Positions 26,301-33,307 of a DNA stretch of 64,000 bases are shown here, piece by piece; the stretch's first letter is position 1; the number at the start of each line of letters is the position of its first letter. The notes beneath the pieces were generated by a model. The model saw only the letters and a list, made by a program, of their open reading frames with translations, ran no database searches and had not been told where the DNA came from. The position numbers and the translations under genes are program-made. The DNA is taken from positions 3,742,807 through 3,806,806 of the forward strand of contig NZ_CM001437.1 in the NCBI RefSeq assembly GCF_000243275.1, given 5' to 3'. Origin of the DNA: Myroides odoratus DSM 2801. GTDB taxonomy: Bacteria > Bacteroidota > Bacteroidia > Flavobacteriales > Flavobacteriaceae.

Positions 26301-26721
26301 ACAACTAAGAGAACAAACAAAAGAGGAATATGAATCATACTTCGACGAAAATCTAACCCCTGATTTAGTTGTCTTGGTGTATTGGAACCTTGATAGTACT
26401 GATTTAGACCTGCATGTGATAGAAGCTTCAAAAGAAGAATGTTACTATGGTAATACGGACACAAAATTAGGCGGTAAGCTATCACTTGATGTTACGGATG
26501 GATTTGGTCCTGAGATGTATGTACTACCTAAGGCTAAATCAGGAAAATATGAAATTTCGTTGAACTATTTCTCAGAGAATGATATGCGTACAAAATCAGC
26601 TGCTAAAGCTTATGTAGAAGTGTATAAAAATTTTGGTACATCCAAACAAAAAGTAAGTAGAAAGACCATCATGTTAAAAGAGCAAAGAAATAAAGAAGTC
26701 GTTGAGACTGTTGTTTTTTAA
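23353..26721 (+). CDS. Chimeric surface protein: CarboxypepD_reg, partial plug, VIT, VWA, DUF2135-like
   Basis: 1122 residues from ATG 23353. Order: signal peptide (~1-20); CarboxypepD_reg-like (~22-100); a receptor-plug-like remnant (~108-160: EEVIINTGY, GSVARISSDQLVASG, MIEGRAAGVTVGY); a VIT domain (~185-310, LEDAQVALQIEGNRIRVLID); a VWA domain (~454-640) with an intact MIDAS DTSLSS, a GATDLGRAL stretch and FLLSDGDLNW; a helical middle (~770-990); and a DUF2135-like C-terminal domain (~1003-1110, YWNLDSTDLDLHVIE). No barrel strands follow the plug remnant. VIT+VWA proteins bind other proteins in a metal-dependent way. The N-terminus is shared with the two short genes upstream. A strong hairpin terminator follows. 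Probably periplasmic or surface; function unknown. Confidence 0.85.
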   Translation: MKEMRKILLYCFILLCSLNVLAGKRIIKGQVLGDDGYPLPGASIIEKGTKNGVSADIDGKFEIRVENKKDNYLVVSFIGFQTKEVKLEKKQDLYTVTLFEDKNALEEVIINTGYERVSRKVLTGSVARISSDQLVASGVSDVSRMIEGRAAGVTVGYRDAKYDREEQDEEQVGSKETWKKSSLRDNAMRLEIGDNEFLALEDAQVALQIEGNRIRVLIDAYFFNDKQSGLEGTFKLKLPVDASPYYFAFGETTLFDRDKKGNTATPVVQLHDYTQENFDLSMVGIQKRKDQQAIKQAKITEKETAADAYFSTIKRKVDPALMEWSGADMFSCRVFPLQANKLHHIVIGYDVDMVEGMDFRAFGLNLPEVKNKLRVDLAVADEKDYVITPLKDAVVQKANKKQYITYFNPTEKEITIRFNHVAPLVLEQQGEDSYVAGIMRVNLPREVDEHMAKDAVFMLDTSLSSSPVLFGVWVNLIEEILRQNEGIIERFAVLNFNIGTQWYQEKWVENTTKNRELVAKYLNNLALEGATDLGRALQEASHPSWLKQETRKNIFLLSDGDLNWGLSQRDLLAKNLQKGDKIHTYKTGMSGTNTELLDYLSTLTNGSSFTANSEAQLIESAKALRYKTWKVERVFGETATDILLAGGVIQLYDGQTIQLAARGSLDKPIQIKASSGNQMKVITFMPTYKVKSDLASRMYGKIALTQLEEIGNELKSASVDYSIYYSVLSNYTSFLMLETQQEYENYKIKSFDVAAKFVKEFTVHELLKEFINTKEVTAKQLFENWLTLLKKHNLLDSGDEVFTNFVSEMSEQDFVIHPQSVFSVWEKNGQTKEEQKILSQEDVTFDALQLLANQREVKKGQADALKLLSSMIEHNGSDVDVLRDLLTSTLNLSYGYDSYYLGQKILNTRLYDGLVYFNMARALEENNPKLAAVFYYLCYAIDFNDGNDYGSLKEISGLFASTFLKQWDKKNTRGSVKEKMFIKQLREQTKEEYESYFDENLTPDLVVLVYWNLDSTDLDLHVIEASKEECYYGNTDTKLGGKLSLDVTDGFGPEMYVLPKAKSGKYEISLNYFSENDMRTKSAAKAYVEVYKNFGTSKQKVSRKTIMLKEQRNKEVVETVVF

Positions 26722-26737
26722 TTGATTGTAAGCGATA

Positions 26738-26783
26738 TTTTTTGCTTTTTTGTGCAGTTTACTCTTCACAAAAAAGCAAAAAA
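26738..26783. terminator. Bidirectional terminator, 17-bp stem
   Basis: TTTTTTGCTTTTTTGTG (26738-26754) and CACAAAAAAGCAAAAAA (26767-26783) form a perfect stem between the convergent VWA and CAT genes. Confidence 0.85.
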
Positions 26784-26784
26784 A

Positions 26785-27423
26785 CTATCCCTCAATTTCA
26801 TCACACAATTCTTGTAAACTGTGTAATAACTGAGCTACATGTAAACCATCACAAGTAGCGTGATGCACTTGAATGGAAATCGGCATTAAAATTTCATCCC
26901 CTTGAACGGAGTATTTTCCCAAAGTAAAAATAGGTGCAAAGTAATCGCCAAAACCAGGTACATTCAGGTTAAAACCATCAAAACTTACCCAGGGAATCAT
27001 CGATATATTGAATATATTTTCGATGCCTTGTTGAGGCGATAAGGCATAATTGTCCTTATACTGGTCGTGTGTTTGGTCATATTCCGCTAAGAATACCTTT
27101 AAATCGTCGGTATACATCGTGTATAATTCAGAAAAGGTTTCCGTCTCTGGATGCATAATCGTATAAGCAGGATGGATAATATCCCATTGAATAAGTTCCC
27201 CCTCTTTCATGGCAAATTTAAAAGCAGCGTGCTTATTTACTGCCTTTGCCAGTAAATAAATGATTGTGGGATAGAATTTATAGTCGTTCGCCTTGATAAA
27301 AGGAAGGACTTTGCTGATGTTTATTTTTGTGGTTAAGCTAAACCCACAACGCAATTGATCTTTAAAATGGTAGAAATGCTCTTTTCTGTTCCATGTTTCT
27401 ATGTCGAATTTTTTGTAACTCAT
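26785..27423 (-). CDS. cat: Chloramphenicol acetyltransferase (classical CAT)
   Basis: 212 residues from MSYKKFDIETWNRKEHFYHF, the canonical CAT opening; an ATG four codons earlier is possible. The catalytic motif HHATCDG is intact. The fold includes PWVSFDGFNLN and FTLGKYSVQGD. Trimeric CAT acetylates chloramphenicol on the 3-hydroxyl with acetyl-CoA. No transposon features, integron site or composition change are visible nearby, so it looks resident rather than newly acquired. No leader-peptide attenuator was recognised upstream. Confidence 0.9.
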   Translation of the reverse strand: MSYKKFDIETWNRKEHFYHFKDQLRCGFSLTTKINISKVLPFIKANDYKFYPTIIYLLAKAVNKHAAFKFAMKEGELIQWDIIHPAYTIMHPETETFSELYTMYTDDLKVFLAEYDQTHDQYKDNYALSPQQGIENIFNISMIPWVSFDGFNLNVPGFGDYFAPIFTLGKYSVQGDEILMPISIQVHHATCDGLHVAQLLHSLQELCDEIEG

Positions 27424-27554
27424 CTTGTCATACAAATTTTAATAAAGAAAGCAAAAGTACAAGGATTATTCGATTTAGAGGGGTGTACCCCCAAAAGAAG
27501 GAAGTGGAACGGATGAATAAAGGATGAATAGTAAGGCTTAATTTAGGATCCAGC

Positions 27555-27875
27555 TTAAGCTTTTCCTAGTTCAAGAGCTAATACCCCTGCGATAATCAGT
27601 GCAAGTCCGAAAAGCTGGATGATGGTTAGGGTTTCTTTAAAAACGACTAAGCCAATAAGGGCGAGTATGGTAATACCAAGTGCTGCCCAGATACCATAGG
27701 CAATTCCAATAGACATCCCCTGTTTGAGTGAAAGAGACAGTAAATAATACGCTCCTACAACGCCTAAAACAGCGATAATTGAGGGAATTAATTTTGTAAA
27801 ACCATTGGATTGTCTAGTGGCTAATGCACCGATAACTTCAGCTAAAATAGCTGCGATAAGAAAAATGTATTTCAT
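27555..27875 (-). CDS. Small multidrug resistance (SMR) efflux protein
   Basis: 106 residues, four membrane helices, the size of EmrE/QacE proteins. The membrane-embedded Glu (Glu14 in AEVIGALATRQSNGF) that binds protons and drugs is present. SMR dimers export cationic compounds by proton exchange. It is divergent from a HxlR regulator, with a 145-bp shared promoter region holding a candidate operator. Drug versus guanidinium specificity cannot be decided here. Confidence 0.9.
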   Translation of the reverse strand: MKYIFLIAAILAEVIGALATRQSNGFTKLIPSIIAVLGVVGAYYLLSLSLKQGMSIGIAYGIWAALGITILALIGLVVFKETLTIIQLFGLALIIAGVLALELGKA

Positions 27876-27943
27876 GTGTTTTGAATTTGAGGCAAAGGTA
27901 TTTTGATGCTTTCAAATCTGGAATAAGACACAAATTAATCCTA

Positions 27944-27959
27944 TGGACAATTTTATCCA
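27944..27959. promoter_or_regulatory. Candidate HxlR operator between SMR and HxlR genes
   Basis: TGGACAATTTTATCCA, a 16-bp inverted repeat with one mismatch, 62-77 bp before the HxlR start and ~70 bp before the SMR start. The most symmetrical element in this divergent spacer. Confidence 0.4.
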
Positions 27960-28020
27960 CTAGTACAAAAGCAACTGCTTTGCGGTTTTCTTCTTAATTT
28001 TGTTTTTTGCCCTTTAGATT

Positions 28021-28392
28021 ATGTATAGAAATAAAATACCACAGCATTTGGATTATGGTGTAACCGTGACATTGAAGGTGATGGGAGGGAAGTGGAAACC
28101 CTGCATCATTGATTGTGTTGCTACTGGGATTCAACGACCTACTGATATTCAAAAAACGATTAAACACACCAGTTTACGCGTAATTAATAAGCAGCTGTCA
28201 GAATTGGTCGATTATGAGGTTTTAACAAAAGAGGTATACGAAGGATATCCCTTAAAGGTGGCCTATCATTTAACTGCTTTTGGAGCAACTTTATTACCCA
28301 TTATTGCTGCTATGGAACATTGGGGAGATCAATATGCAGAAAAAGTAGCTCAATTGGCAGTGAATAGAAATGAAAGCATACAAATGGATTAA
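28021..28392 (+). CDS. HxlR-family transcriptional regulator
   Basis: 123 residues with the HxlR winged-helix signature VTLKVMGGKWKPCIIDCV, including a Cys often used for redox or aldehyde sensing in the family, then TSLRVINKQLSELVDYEVL. Divergent from the SMR pump; likely its regulator and its own. A terminator follows. Confidence 0.9.
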   Translation: MYRNKIPQHLDYGVTVTLKVMGGKWKPCIIDCVATGIQRPTDIQKTIKHTSLRVINKQLSELVDYEVLTKEVYEGYPLKVAYHLTAFGATLLPIIAAMEHWGDQYAEKVAQLAVNRNESIQMD

Positions 28393-28462
28393 TTAGTGGT
28401 CTCCTGCGACAGTTTGGGATAAGAAATTAGTAAACATGCTGGTTGAACAGATAAATAAAATG

Positions 28463-28492
28463 AAAAAGCGCTAAGTAAGATTAGCGCTTTTT
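28463..28492. terminator. Bidirectional terminator
   Basis: AAAAAGCGCTAA / TTAGCGCTTTTT stem with GTAAGA loop, between the convergent HxlR and SnoaL-like genes. Confidence 0.88.
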
Positions 28493-28498
28493 CTTGTA

Positions 28499-28897
28499 TT
28501 ACACCCATTCCTCAACCAAGTGATACCACAAGGTTTTTCCATTTTCATAGCGGAAAACCGCAGAAGCTTGTCTTGTGTTTTGACTGTCATCGGTATATTG
28601 AGTTTCAGTATACGAAACAAGAACATGATGCGAAGTTGCTTGTGCTTCTATGTTTTTTACTTCCACTTTTCGCTGTGGAAATTGCCCATACACTTGGTGT
28701 AGCCATTGCGTTAACATAGGGAAGTCGACCGTATTACCATCCCCGTTGATTAATTGGAAGGCAGGATCAAACGTATTGGTTATTGCCTCATATAGGGCTT
28801 GTTGGTCTGTGGCTGTGCCATTGAACCACATTTCGATGTGGTGACAAAAATCTTGAACTTGTTTTTTACCAAGTTCGATAAGCGCGGTTGTATGCAT
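28499..28897 (-). CDS. SnoaL/NTF2-like protein (DUF4440 type)
   Basis: 132 residues with a cone-shaped NTF2-like pattern: helical start, FDPAFQLINGDGNTVDF, then strands ending in WYHLVEEWV. No signal peptide. It starts 9 bp after the MFS gene, so it is in one operon with it. NTF2-like proteins bind or turn over small molecules; the substrate may match that of the transporter (inference). Confidence 0.8.
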   Translation of the reverse strand: MHTTALIELGKKQVQDFCHHIEMWFNGTATDQQALYEAITNTFDPAFQLINGDGNTVDFPMLTQWLHQVYGQFPQRKVEVKNIEAQATSHHVLVSYTETQYTDDSQNTRQASAVFRYENGKTLWYHLVEEWV

Positions 28898-28906
28898 TGT
28901 ATTGAT

Positions 28907-30283
28907 TTAAATGATTTTATTTTTTTTGTTGGTTAAATAGAAACGGATACCAATGAGTTGTACCGTTCCAATTGTAGCTAAAGCTGTGGCAAATGCGATT
29001 GGAAATCCAAGGGTTTCGCTCAAACTAAAAAAGACAGTACCTAGAATTGCTCCACCTAATACACTACCCACTTGAATAATGGTACTGATAATCCCCGACG
29101 CTTGTCCGGCTTGCTCTACGGTAATGGGGCGAATGCTCTCCTTCATCATGACAGGCATAATGAGCCCATGACCTAGACCTGCACATAAAAATAAACCATG
29201 TGCAAGGAGATTAGGGGTAGGGAAGTTGTAAAAGAACAAGCCAAGAGAGACAAAAGAAAGACTTAAGAGTGTTAAGGCAAATGGAATCCAAAAAGCAGCA
29301 CTTCGTTCTACTTTAGCAAATAGGATTGGACCTAAAAAAAATCCAATGCCATAAGGGACAATTGCCAATCCAGTAGCTAAAACAGGCCAGTGTAAATGCG
29401 TTTGTAAATAGTAGGGATAACAAATGAATAGTCCAGCTGTAAAGTTGTAGAATAAGATAATCGGCAGATGCAGTGCAAAGGCTTTATTGTGAAATAAACG
29501 CAAGGATATCACCACATTTTTATCTTGTTTTTCTCTGTTTCTTTCATACTGAATGAACGCTGTCAATAAGATAACACTCAAGCCGATAAGTCCCCATATC
29601 CACCAGGCCCAATGAAACGTTCTCCCATAGATAAGTGGTGTTATAAAACAAAGCAGGGTGCTGATAATCAGTAAAACACCACCATAATCCAACCGTTGTT
29701 TTCTCAGGGGTTCTGCAGGCATATTGGTGTAGATTCCATATAAACAAAGAGCGGCAACAGGAACATTGACGAAGAAGATAATTTCCCAAGTCAAGCCTCC
29801 GAGTTGGAGTTCTAATAGAACGCCACCCAATAATTGTCCCATAATAGCGGCTAATCCAAATACGGACCCAAAGAATCCCAAGGCTTTGGCGCGTTCTTGT
29901 TCTTCAAAGAGTATTTTAATTGAAGCCAATACTTGTGGCGCTAGTAAAGAAGCCCCAATCCCTTGTAAAAAGCGAGCGAAGATGAGGAATTGAATCGTTG
30001 GGGATAAGCCACAGGCAATGGACGAGAAGAGAAAAATCCACAAGCCTAGCGTAAAAATGTTTTTTCGGCCGTATATATCCCCTAATTTCCCACTGCAAAC
30101 GACTAAAGCCGCATAGGTTAGTCCATAAATAGCAATCACCATTTGCAGTTGATTGTCTGTTGCTTGAAAAGAGGTTTTAATGGCTGGTAAAGCCATGTTG
30201 ACGATGAAGTAGTCCAAAGGGGATAAAAAAGCCCCCACGACGAGGTAACGCAAGATGGTCCATCTGTTTTTATATTCGTTCAT
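28907..30283 (-). CDS. MFS drug efflux transporter (DHA2/EmrB-like)
   Basis: About 458 residues from MNEYKNRWTIL; a longer start at 30328 adds 15 residues that do not fit a membrane protein N-terminus. Some 12-14 helices, with the MFS signature GKLGDIYGRKN after helix 2 and GASLLAPQVLASI as helix-5-like motif C. Proton-driven exporter of drugs or metabolites. Divergent from an AraC regulator 84 bp away, and followed by an NTF2-like gene; together a regulated efflux unit. Confidence 0.9.
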   Translation of the reverse strand: MNEYKNRWTILRYLVVGAFLSPLDYFIVNMALPAIKTSFQATDNQLQMVIAIYGLTYAALVVCSGKLGDIYGRKNIFTLGLWIFLFSSIACGLSPTIQFLIFARFLQGIGASLLAPQVLASIKILFEEQERAKALGFFGSVFGLAAIMGQLLGGVLLELQLGGLTWEIIFFVNVPVAALCLYGIYTNMPAEPLRKQRLDYGGVLLIISTLLCFITPLIYGRTFHWAWWIWGLIGLSVILLTAFIQYERNREKQDKNVVISLRLFHNKAFALHLPIILFYNFTAGLFICYPYYLQTHLHWPVLATGLAIVPYGIGFFLGPILFAKVERSAAFWIPFALTLLSLSFVSLGLFFYNFPTPNLLAHGLFLCAGLGHGLIMPVMMKESIRPITVEQAGQASGIISTIIQVGSVLGGAILGTVFFSLSETLGFPIAFATALATIGTVQLIGIRFYLTNKKNKII

Positions 30284-30367
30284 TCGATTATTTTTTATTT
30301 CTTTGCAAAGAAAACACGCTCGATACAAAATAAATTGTATCTAAAAAGGTTTTTGTTGGTTTAAGCC

Positions 30368-31222
30368 ATGCAGTTAAATCGAATTGATCCCATTCTTATT
30401 GAACAAGTCGTATGTATTGCTGATGTCTATACGATGCAGTCTAAAGCAGAATTAACCTTGGTGTATGTGTTAGAAGGAGATGGGGTGACTCATTTTGAAG
30501 ATCAAGCGATTCCCTTTCAGCCAGGCAAGCTCTTTTTGATTCCTTTTGATGCAAAATACAGCTTTGATAGTGCGAAGCGCAGTCGCTTTTTGGTTGTTGC
30601 GTGTCCGCAAAGTTTTATTACGCAAATTCGCTTAGAAGCAGATCGCATCGAAACCTGTGATAACTTGACGAAGCTGAGCTATATTACACATAATTACCAC
30701 GCCAAAGCCGGTTGTGTATTTCGCATCGCGGAAGATGGCGTATTGGCAGAACAGCTGTTGTATGCCATGGAGCGAGAAGCGCAAAACCCAATCCAAGATT
30801 ACCTGATTATTCGCCAAGCGATGGGGATATTGCTCAATCTCGTGGCGCGTAATTTGATTCAAAGTGATTACAATTCTACAGCAGAAAAGCAGAAAGTACG
30901 CGATGTTATGAAGGTGATCACCTACATTCAACAACATATTGCTGATCGAGATAAATTGTCTATTGCTTCCTTGGCGGAGGAATTCGGCATGGCTAAGAGT
31001 TATATTGGGGCGTATTTTAAAAAACAAGTGGGACTATCGCTGCAAGATTATATTCTGGATTACAAGTTGAAATTAGCAGAAATCCGCTTGAAGTACAGTA
31101 CAATGCGATTAAAAGAAATTGCCTTTGAATTAGACTTTAACGATGAGAGCCACTTCTCTAAATTGTTTAAGAAATACAAGGGAATGACTCCTTCTCAGTA
31201 TAGAACTGCGCATAAACAGTAA
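30368..31222 (+). CDS. AraC-family regulator (MFS neighbour)
   Basis: 284 residues. N-terminal cupin-like sensing part (~20-90, VLEGDGVTHFEDQAIPFQPGKLFLIP) and two HTH motifs at the C-terminus (~185-280: LSIASLAEEFGMAKSYIGAYFKK and IAFELDFNDESHFSKLFKKYKGMTPSQYR). Divergent from the MFS/NTF2-like operon, which it likely controls. Confidence 0.9.
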   Translation: MQLNRIDPILIEQVVCIADVYTMQSKAELTLVYVLEGDGVTHFEDQAIPFQPGKLFLIPFDAKYSFDSAKRSRFLVVACPQSFITQIRLEADRIETCDNLTKLSYITHNYHAKAGCVFRIAEDGVLAEQLLYAMEREAQNPIQDYLIIRQAMGILLNLVARNLIQSDYNSTAEKQKVRDVMKVITYIQQHIADRDKLSIASLAEEFGMAKSYIGAYFKKQVGLSLQDYILDYKLKLAEIRLKYSTMRLKEIAFELDFNDESHFSKLFKKYKGMTPSQYRTAHKQ

Positions 31223-31370
31223 TGACTTTGAAGCTGTGATTTGAGTTAGATGTCAATGAGTATCAACTAGTGAACAGAAAAATACAATCTTTCCTCTTCC
31301 GTGGGAATTGATGTTGGTGGAAATAGCAAAGACTCGTTCTTACAAAAGTGAGAACAAGTCTTTGTTGTTT

Positions 31371-32027
31371 TTACTTGCTAGATGTAAATACTTCTGTTGT
31401 TTGTTGACTTCCAAAGTGATGGACGATTTCATCTAAGAAATACTGTTGTTGTGTCGCATTAAAGGCTGCTGTAGCATCAGAGAGCACAACCGCATGATAC
31501 CCTCTTTCATGTGCATCTCGAAAGGTACTTTCTACACAAACATGGGTAGCATAGCCTACTAAAAAGAGTTTTCCGATGTGGTTATTTCTCAAATACACAT
31601 CGAGGTTTGAACCAGTAAAGGCACTAGCTCCTGTGCGACCTTTAACGATAAACTCACCCTCAATGGGTTGAACCGTTTCATAGAAAGAAGTGCCAAATGC
31701 ACCTGCTTGAAACGTACCCGCTTTGGGAATGGCATGGCGTAAACCACTCGTAGCTAAGCCTAGTTCCGGATATCCTGCAGTAAAGCTCAAACCTACATGG
31801 ATGACTGTCAGGTTGTGATTACGCGCATAAGCCAACGCCTTTTCAATCTGTTGGATCGACTGTTGCATTAGGGCTTGATCTTCTACTAAAGCCTTGTTGA
31901 GCTTGCCTTGTGGATGCATCCACTCATTTTGTGTTTCAATTAAAAGTAAAGCTGCTTTTTCTTTTGTTTGTGCTTGCATCGTCATCATAAAAATTAAATT
32001 AAGCGTGAGTAAAACGAATTGTTTCAT
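31371..32027 (-). CDS. Exported isochorismatase-like cysteine hydrolase
   Basis: 218 residues beginning with a signal-peptide-like stretch (MKQFVLLTLNLIFMMTMQAQ), which is unusual because this family is mostly cytosolic. The fold is otherwise typical: Lys in EFIVKGRTGASAF and nucleophile Cys in YATHVCVESTFRDA. The usual Asp of the triad (IDxQND) is replaced by Glu (IETQNEW), a change I associate with one subgroup of the family. It shares its boundary base with the upstream NTF2-like gene, so they form one operon. Confidence 0.85.
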   Translation of the reverse strand: MKQFVLLTLNLIFMMTMQAQTKEKAALLLIETQNEWMHPQGKLNKALVEDQALMQQSIQQIEKALAYARNHNLTVIHVGLSFTAGYPELGLATSGLRHAIPKAGTFQAGAFGTSFYETVQPIEGEFIVKGRTGASAFTGSNLDVYLRNNHIGKLFLVGYATHVCVESTFRDAHERGYHAVVLSDATAAFNATQQQYFLDEIVHHFGSQQTTEVFTSSK

Positions 32028-32518
32028 TATAAATTGAGATTTAAAGGGTTAGTAATATGGTCTTTAGAAACTTTAGAAACGGCCAACCAACGAGAGTCAA
32101 ATTTGATGTACGAGAGGTAGTCCGTGATGATGAGCTGTTGGGCTCTAAAGTATTGCACTTTTACCAGCGCAATCGTATCCGTTACATCTAGTACGTCGAT
32201 GAGGTACTCCAAGTTGCGCACACCAGAAACCATTTGTTGTGCGTCCTCTTTGTAGGCTTTTACTAAGGCTACCCAGGTGGCTAGTGGCAGTTTAAATAGG
32301 CCGTTCGTTTCTGTAGGAATAAGAATGGCAAAGTCAGGGTGAAAGCCTTGGTACATCGCCTCATAGTTTAGCGCATTTAAAGCGCCTTGAGAAAAGGTGT
32401 CTTCAACAACTTGAAGAATCTCTTTTTTTGCTTGTTCTGTCGAAGGAGTTTGAGCTGTCATAGTCAAAGATGAAAGAAAGGTGAAACAAATACAAAGGAT
32501 TAAAATTGTTCTTTTCAT
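32027..32518 (-). CDS. Exported NTF2/lumazine-binding-like protein
   Basis: 163 residues from MKRTILILCICFTFLSSLTMTAQ, a signal peptide; the frame extends eight codons further up without a better start. The body has the SnoaL/Lumazine_bd_2-like pattern (VEDTFSQGALNALNYEAMYQ, KFDSRWLAVSKV). Operon with the exported cysteine hydrolase. Divergent from a MerR gene with TTGTAA dyads in between. Role unknown; a periplasmic small-molecule pathway is a guess. Confidence 0.8.
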   Translation of the reverse strand: MKRTILILCICFTFLSSLTMTAQTPSTEQAKKEILQVVEDTFSQGALNALNYEAMYQGFHPDFAILIPTETNGLFKLPLATWVALVKAYKEDAQQMVSGVRNLEYLIDVLDVTDTIALVKVQYFRAQQLIITDYLSYIKFDSRWLAVSKVSKDHITNPLNLNL

Positions 32519-32544
32519 ACCTAAATTGTTTTTAAGTGTCATTA

Positions 32545-32619
32545 ATTGTAAATAATCTACAATTGCAAATGAAGGACTTATATTTTATATTTACAACATT
32601 AATTGTAAGTTATTTACAA
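32545..32619. promoter_or_regulatory. Cluster of TTGTAA dyads in the divergent MerR promoter region
   Basis: Three dyads: ATTGTA-N7-TACAAT (32545-32563), TTACAA-N6-TTGTAA (32591-32608) and TTGTAA-N5-TTACAA (32603-32619). The first has the 19-bp span usual for MerR-bound promoters. They sit 27-101 bp before the NTF2-like start and end 4 bp before the merR start. Confidence 0.6.
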
Positions 32620-32622
32620 ATC

Positions 32623-32937
32623 ATGGAGAATAAGGAAAATAAAGAGCTGTCATTTGACTTTGATTTTTTAGATAAATTGGTTGTGGGCATTGGGGAAGTT
32701 GCTCAAATTACGGGCATTCCGACACGTCAAATTCGCTATTGGGAAGAGAAGGGGATTATTAGCAGTTTAACGGAAGAGGAAGGAAAAAACAGACGCTATA
32801 ACTACGAGAACATTAAAAAAATGTTATTGATCAAGGAATTAATGGAAGAAGGGTATACCTTGGATGCTTCTGCTGAGAAAGTGAAGAAGCGCATGGAAAT
32901 GATTGAAGCGACCTTAAATAAATTGAGACAACCCTAA
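32623..32937 (+). CDS. Short MerR-family regulator
   Basis: 104 residues from ATG 32623. After ~20 residues comes the MerR HTH (VGIGEVAQITGIPTRQIRYWEEKGII), then a helix used for dimerisation (KRMEMIEATLNKL) and nothing more. It lacks a separate effector domain, so it resembles the short members of the family. The frame stays open upstream to 32536, but that stretch is the operator-rich spacer. Divergent from the NTF2-like/hydrolase operon. Confidence 0.88.
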   Translation: MENKENKELSFDFDFLDKLVVGIGEVAQITGIPTRQIRYWEEKGIISSLTEEEGKNRRYNYENIKKMLLIKELMEEGYTLDASAEKVKKRMEMIEATLNKLRQP

Positions 32938-32951
32938 ACGAGTGGAATGAG

Positions 32952-33149
32952 ATGCGATATGTGCGATATAGCTTGGGTATTGTGAGTCTGTTGCTGTTAT
33001 TCTTTTTGTTGAAGTATAACGGCACAACGCGATTTGCGAAAGAGCCAAAGCTACTGAGAAGCAACATTGACTCCCTAGACTCAAAAGCATTACAAGCTCC
33101 TTTGTATGAAGAATATTTACGGGTGAAATTTGATCATTGTACGCCTTAG
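32952..33149 (+). CDS. Possible small membrane protein
   Basis: 65 residues, starting 14 bp after merR: one hydrophobic helix (~8-21, IVSLLLLFFLLKY) and a hydrophilic tail. Single-pass with a long exterior tail. No family recognised. It could be a spurious frame; position directly behind merR is the main support. Confidence 0.4.
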   Translation: MRYVRYSLGIVSLLLLFFLLKYNGTTRFAKEPKLLRSNIDSLDSKALQAPLYEEYLRVKFDHCTP

Positions 33150-33249
33150 TATTATTTTTTATTATAGAAGAAGGTTAATTGTAAACATTGATTATCAAGT
33201 TTTTAAATAAACTGATTTGCCATAGAAAACCTTTTTTGTCATATGGCAA

Positions 33250-33279
33250 TTGCCTTTGAAAGGAGGCCTTCTACTTTTG
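33250..33279 (+). promoter_or_regulatory. Predicted Bacteroidota promoter of the purA-like gene
   Basis: TTG (33250-33252), 19-bp spacer, TACTTTTG (33272-33279), an exact fit to TTG-N17-23-TAnnTTTG, 28 bp before the ATG at 33308. Confidence 0.6.
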
Positions 33280-33307
33280 TTGTTTAATTCTTTAACGTTT
33301 GAACAAC

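Noticed and set aside
26785..27875. Acquired resistance island (cat plus SMR)
   Set aside because: No IS, integron att site, flanking repeats or composition shift seen; the genes have local regulators and ordinary codon use.
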